Assembly (NCBI GenBank): GCA_030591195.1
Contig: JAUVBO010000217.1
Span: 1-5,955 of the forward strand
Direction of reading: 5' to 3'
DNA length: 5,955 bases
Source of the DNA: Pseudomonadota bacterium
GTDB lineage: Bacteria > Myxococcota > Polyangia > GCA-2747355 > JACKDQ01
Part shown: positions 5,817-5,955 of the stretch, piece after piece
Numbering within the stretch: the stretch's first letter is position 1
How the letters are laid out: each line of letters opens with the position of its first letter
The notes under the pieces: model-generated
Databases searched by the model: none
Told to the model about the DNA's origin: nothing
Seen by the model: the letters and a program-made list of their open reading frames with translations, nothing else
Translations under genes and position numbers: made by a program

Positions 5817-5895
5817 CGGCAACAATCCATCCCGCGACCGCGCCATGTGGTAAGAATCCCCGCGTTGAGTCGTGTGCGCCAAGAGCGAGGCCCTG

Positions 5896-5955
5896 ATGGA
5901 TTCCAGCCCAGTGTTCATCACTGTCCTGCTTTGCCTTGCTGGCCCAGCCGGCTGC
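5896..5955 (+). CDS. N-terminus of a possible secreted or lipoprotein gene (3' end outside window)
   Basis: Only 20 codons are visible, open to the window edge. ATG 5896 is preceded by GCGAGG (5885-5890) at five bases, and an in-frame TGA at 5866-5868 limits how far upstream the gene could start. The peptide begins MDSSPVF, followed by a hydrophobic run (ITVLLCLAG), then PAGC ending exactly at the window edge. This resembles a short signal peptide, and AGC could be the end of a lipobox, but the -3 residue is Pro instead of Leu and there is no basic N-region, so export is uncertain. Function unknown. Confidence 0.5.
   Translation, partial: MDSSPVFITVLLCLAGPAGC

Overview
The window is GC-rich (coding third positions almost all G or C), and all five clear genes and the partial one at the end lie on the + strand. 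A very large soluble Hanks-type Ser/Thr kinase carrying cyclase-like, AAA/STAND-like and TPR modules, together with the base composition, suggests a Myxococcota or other deltaproteobacterial-type genome. That assignment is an inference from gene style, not from a marker gene. No rRNA, tRNA, CRISPR array, insertion sequence or phage gene was seen.

Layout: (1) 1-3816 is the 3' part of a giant kinase gene whose start lies before the window. The visible protein begins at what is probably the catalytic-loop Asn and runs through the kinase C-lobe, a linker, a class III cyclase-like domain, an NTPase domain and a TPR solenoid. The cyclase metal-binding residues and both Walker motifs look altered, so these modules may be regulatory or sensory and not enzymatic. 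(2) 3817-3917 is a 101-base gap with a T9 tract that could be a terminator tail, an inverted repeat around that tract, and a sigma70-like promoter. (3) 3918-4196 encodes a small helical protein of unknown function behind a strong Shine-Dalgarno. (4) 4197-4285 is an 89-base gap with an 11-bp tandem repeat, a good sigma70-like promoter and an imperfect palindrome over its -10. (5) 4286-5770 is a tight three-gene cluster: a VanZ-like membrane protein, a GcvR-like tandem ACT-domain protein and peptide deformylase. Spacing is 2 bases (or a 4-base overlap) and then 10 bases, as in an operon. (6) 5771-5895 is a gap with small hairpins, followed by the first 20 codons of a gene whose product has a hydrophobic, possibly secreted N-terminus, cut by the window end.

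Functionally, the kinase is probably a cytoplasmic signalling hub whose TPR surface binds partners. The downstream cluster pairs a housekeeping enzyme (deformylation of nascent proteins) with a probable amino-acid-sensing ACT protein and a small membrane protein. The link between these three is unexplained. I do not see a convincing new multi-gene system. The points most worth a second look are the apparently degenerate catalytic sites of the giant kinase's accessory modules and the dense repeat and promoter arrangement upstream of the VanZ-ACT-deformylase cluster.
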